Positions 62,447-64,000 of a DNA stretch of 64,000 nucleotides are shown here, piece after piece (the first letter of the stretch is position 1; every line of letters starts with the position of its first letter). The position numbers and the translations under genes are program-made. The notes below the pieces were generated by a model, which was given only the letters and a program-made list of their open reading frames with translations, did no database searches and was not told the DNA's origin. This DNA comes from Tabrizicola sp. (GTDB lineage Bacteria > Pseudomonadota > Alphaproteobacteria > Rhodobacterales > Rhodobacteraceae), in the NCBI RefSeq assembly GCF_030373185.1, contig NZ_JAUCZH010000005.1, positions 1-64,000 of the forward strand, read 5' to 3'.

Positions 62447-63124
62447 ATGTCGAACCTTGCCGGCAAAGCCTATGCGATGAATGTGGTTACACCGATGCCG
62501 CGCTGGCATTGGTGGGTGAAATCGCTGATCTTCATCACGGTCCGCGCCATTCCGTCGCTGATGGATGGGCTGCGCGGCCTTTCCTTCATCCATTTCGCCC
62601 GTTGGGTGGTCTTGCGGTCTGACCAGTGGCCAGATCTGGGCCAACCCCGCCCGCGCAGGCTGCATTTCAATTACACGCTGTTCTGTTCTAATTTCAACGG
62701 CACATGGGACCAGTATATCGACGCCTTTTCCGATGCGATTCCGGTGATGCTCGACCTCGCCTGGTTCGGGGATTTCGACTATCCGCACTCCATCCCGCTA
62801 GAAAAGTTCCGCCGCTATATTCATCACAACCAGATCAACACCGACTATTACTATAACGCCACCCCCGGCGCGTCCGAGCGTGAGGTGAAGGCCGCGTTGC
62901 GTGTCTGGCGTGAGGTGCGCGCGCTTGAAGCTGCCCATGCAACGGCGCCACCCGAGGCCTTCGCCCGGCTTTATGCCGATGCGCTGTGCCGGGTGCAGAA
63001 CGATCTGGGCGCGCAGGGGATGGCCCCGGTGGCCAGTCTGGACACCCTTGCCGCGGCCCGAATCCGCCAGCCCCAGATCGAGGCTCACACCGGCGCAGGG
63101 CAAAAGGCGGCTGACCGGGCATGA
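62447..63124 (+). CDS. Unrecognised protein beside oxygenase operon
   Basis: A 225-residue protein that I cannot place. It starts MSNLAGKAYAMNVVTPMPRW, has a hydrophobic stretch near 25-55, then LHFNYTLFCSNFNGTWDQYI and DAFSDAIPVMLDLAWFGDFD, and QINTDYYYNATPGASE. The pattern beta strand - FNGTWD - helix - WF suggests an alpha+beta (ferredoxin-like) domain. It is divergent from the haem peroxidase gene (188 bp between starts) and overlaps the next gene by 4 bp. Confidence 0.65.
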   Translation: MSNLAGKAYAMNVVTPMPRWHWWVKSLIFITVRAIPSLMDGLRGLSFIHFARWVVLRSDQWPDLGQPRPRRLHFNYTLFCSNFNGTWDQYIDAFSDAIPVMLDLAWFGDFDYPHSIPLEKFRRYIHHNQINTDYYYNATPGASEREVKAALRVWREVRALEAAHATAPPEAFARLYADALCRVQNDLGAQGMAPVASLDTLAAARIRQPQIEAHTGAGQKAADRA

Positions 63125-64000
63125 GCAACTATGACGCCGGGCATTACTTCCTGACGGTCTTTGCACCGATCCGGACCCACCACCCGACCATCGGCACTGA
63201 TATCGGCAGCTCTCACACCATCGACCTGCGTCGTGATCTGTCACTGATGCCAACCGCCAGGCAGGACGCCGCCAGCCGTGACAGCGCGCTGGACAGTCCT
63301 TTCGCCAAGGTTCCCGGCGTTCACTTCGCGCGGTTCCTCGTGCTGGACCAACTGCCTTACAACGGGCGGCGGCCTTCGAATGCGATTTACAACCTGCTGA
63401 AGCGGGTTGATCTGGTCAGGCAACAGGCGGTGGACCATCTGGAAAACGCATGGCTTGTCATGATCATCGACATGGATGCCCCTGACGGCAGCGAAGCCAG
63501 CCTGCGCGCCTGCTCGGATCGGCTGTGGCAAGGGATGGAGCCGGAGCTGCGGCGGGTCTTTGGCCATTGCTTCGGCTTTGACGCGGCCAGCATTCAAGGC
63601 ACGGATGACTGGTTTGCCTATCTTCGCCGGTGTCAGGTCACGACCACCATGCCCTTTAACGACTACTGGACCGAGGCACCACCAAAGGCGCCGCTTTCCC
63701 GCCTGATGCTGGCAGCGGGGGCGCTGATCGCCGTTGCGGGGGCCGGGGCGCTGTGGCTGGGGTTTTGGCCCTTTGGCTGGGGCAGCCTTGTTGCCTTTGC
63801 GGTCGGGCTTTGGCTGGTTTGTGTCGTCGGGCTGATCCTGAAACTTGGCACGACACCTTTTCCGCCCGCGCCTGACAGCGATCTGGCTTCGATCCTGAAG
63901 GCGCTTTACGTTCAGGATCGGCTCAATCGCTTTGCCATGGCCCGGCAAGGCCAGACACCGGAAGACCTGCACCGCGCCTTTGGTGATTTCATCGCAGCCC
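63121..64000 (+). CDS. Unrecognised membrane protein, 3' end cut by window edge
   Basis: At least 293 residues, open to the edge. The N-terminal ~175 residues contain FARFLVLDQLPYNGRRPSNA and AWLVMIIDMDAPDGSEAS, then DDWFAYLRRCQVTTTMPFND, which loosely parallels the FNGTWD/WF/QINTDYYYN pattern of the upstream gene. Two TM helices follow near 195-240 (LMLAAGALIAVAGAGALWLG; LVAFAVGLWLVCVVGLIL). Probably inner-membrane bound, in the same place as the anchored peroxidase. Family unknown. ATGA overlap with the upstream gene. Confidence 0.65.
   Translation, partial: MSNYDAGHYFLTVFAPIRTHHPTIGTDIGSSHTIDLRRDLSLMPTARQDAASRDSALDSPFAKVPGVHFARFLVLDQLPYNGRRPSNAIYNLLKRVDLVRQQAVDHLENAWLVMIIDMDAPDGSEASLRACSDRLWQGMEPELRRVFGHCFGFDAASIQGTDDWFAYLRRCQVTTTMPFNDYWTEAPPKAPLSRLMLAAGALIAVAGAGALWLGFWPFGWGSLVAFAVGLWLVCVVGLILKLGTTPFPPAPDSDLASILKALYVQDRLNRFAMARQGQTPEDLHRAFGDFIAA

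Noticed and set aside
1-64000. tRNA, rRNA, CRISPR array, insertion sequence or prophage
   Set aside because: No cloverleaf, repeat-spacer array, transposase or phage gene was seen in the gaps or frames; the visible palindromes are operators or terminators.

Overview
The window is dense, high-GC alphaproteobacterial chromosome, most likely from the Rhodobacteraceae (Rhodobacter/Tabrizicola/Gemmobacter-like). Pointers are the long-chain polyprenyl synthase, the PHA pair phaA/phaB, the aa3-oxidase subunit IV peptide, a DUF6173 protein, HspQ, a DmdC-like acyl-CoA dehydrogenase and many ATGA stop/start overlaps. I see no rRNA, tRNA, CRISPR array, transposase or phage gene, and no gap above 300 bp without a gene. 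The two ends cut an FHA-domain gene (left) and an unknown membrane protein gene (right).

Layout. 1-11.3 kb is mostly housekeeping: FHA protein, polyprenyl diphosphate synthase, DUF2007 protein, TrmN6-type methyltransferase, DUF465 peptide, DMT exporter, phaB/phaA, an EAL protein, tag, a CnoX-type thioredoxin, a Lon-N protein, a Trm112 protein and aroC. 11.3-23 kb is a catabolic island: HpcH/HpaI aldolase, SDR, TfdB-like flavin monooxygenase, maleylacetate reductase, LysR regulator, a 110-aa Pro-1 protein, hydroxyquinol 1,2-dioxygenase and a complete Liv-type ABC importer. Together they look like uptake of an aromatic acid or phenol, ortho/para hydroxylation, intradiol cleavage of hydroxyquinol and reduction of maleylacetate to 3-oxoadipate. 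A gap-free 41-bp sequence element stands in front of both catabolic operons. One copy overlaps the lysR start, the other lies 5' of the transporter operon.

23-44 kb returns to general metabolism: UbiH-type hydroxylase, amidase, DapC-like aminotransferase, ftsK, DMT transporter, divergent Lrp/ald, a ferric-reductase-like membrane protein, mscL, GST, Sua5/TsaC, DmdC-like dehydrogenase with an MBL hydrolase, aa3 subunit IV, a lipoprotein, mobA/mobB with two overlapping partners, and an aldehyde dehydrogenase. 44-53 kb holds an Fe-S/FMN/FAD old-yellow-enzyme fusion behind a promoter with an internal palindrome. It also holds an RluA synthase, a methionine-recycling and gamma-glutamyl group, an RsbW/STAS partner-switch pair, hspQ, a transglycosylase-like lipoprotein and lolA. 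53-64 kb carries dadA, a very large class III nucleotide cyclase/ATPase/TPR protein, and the most unusual locus in the window. That locus is a lipoxygenase-family protein in an operon with a membrane-anchored alpha-dioxygenase-like haem peroxidase, divergent from two unrecognised proteins. I read it as a candidate bacterial oxylipin (oxidised fatty acid) system.
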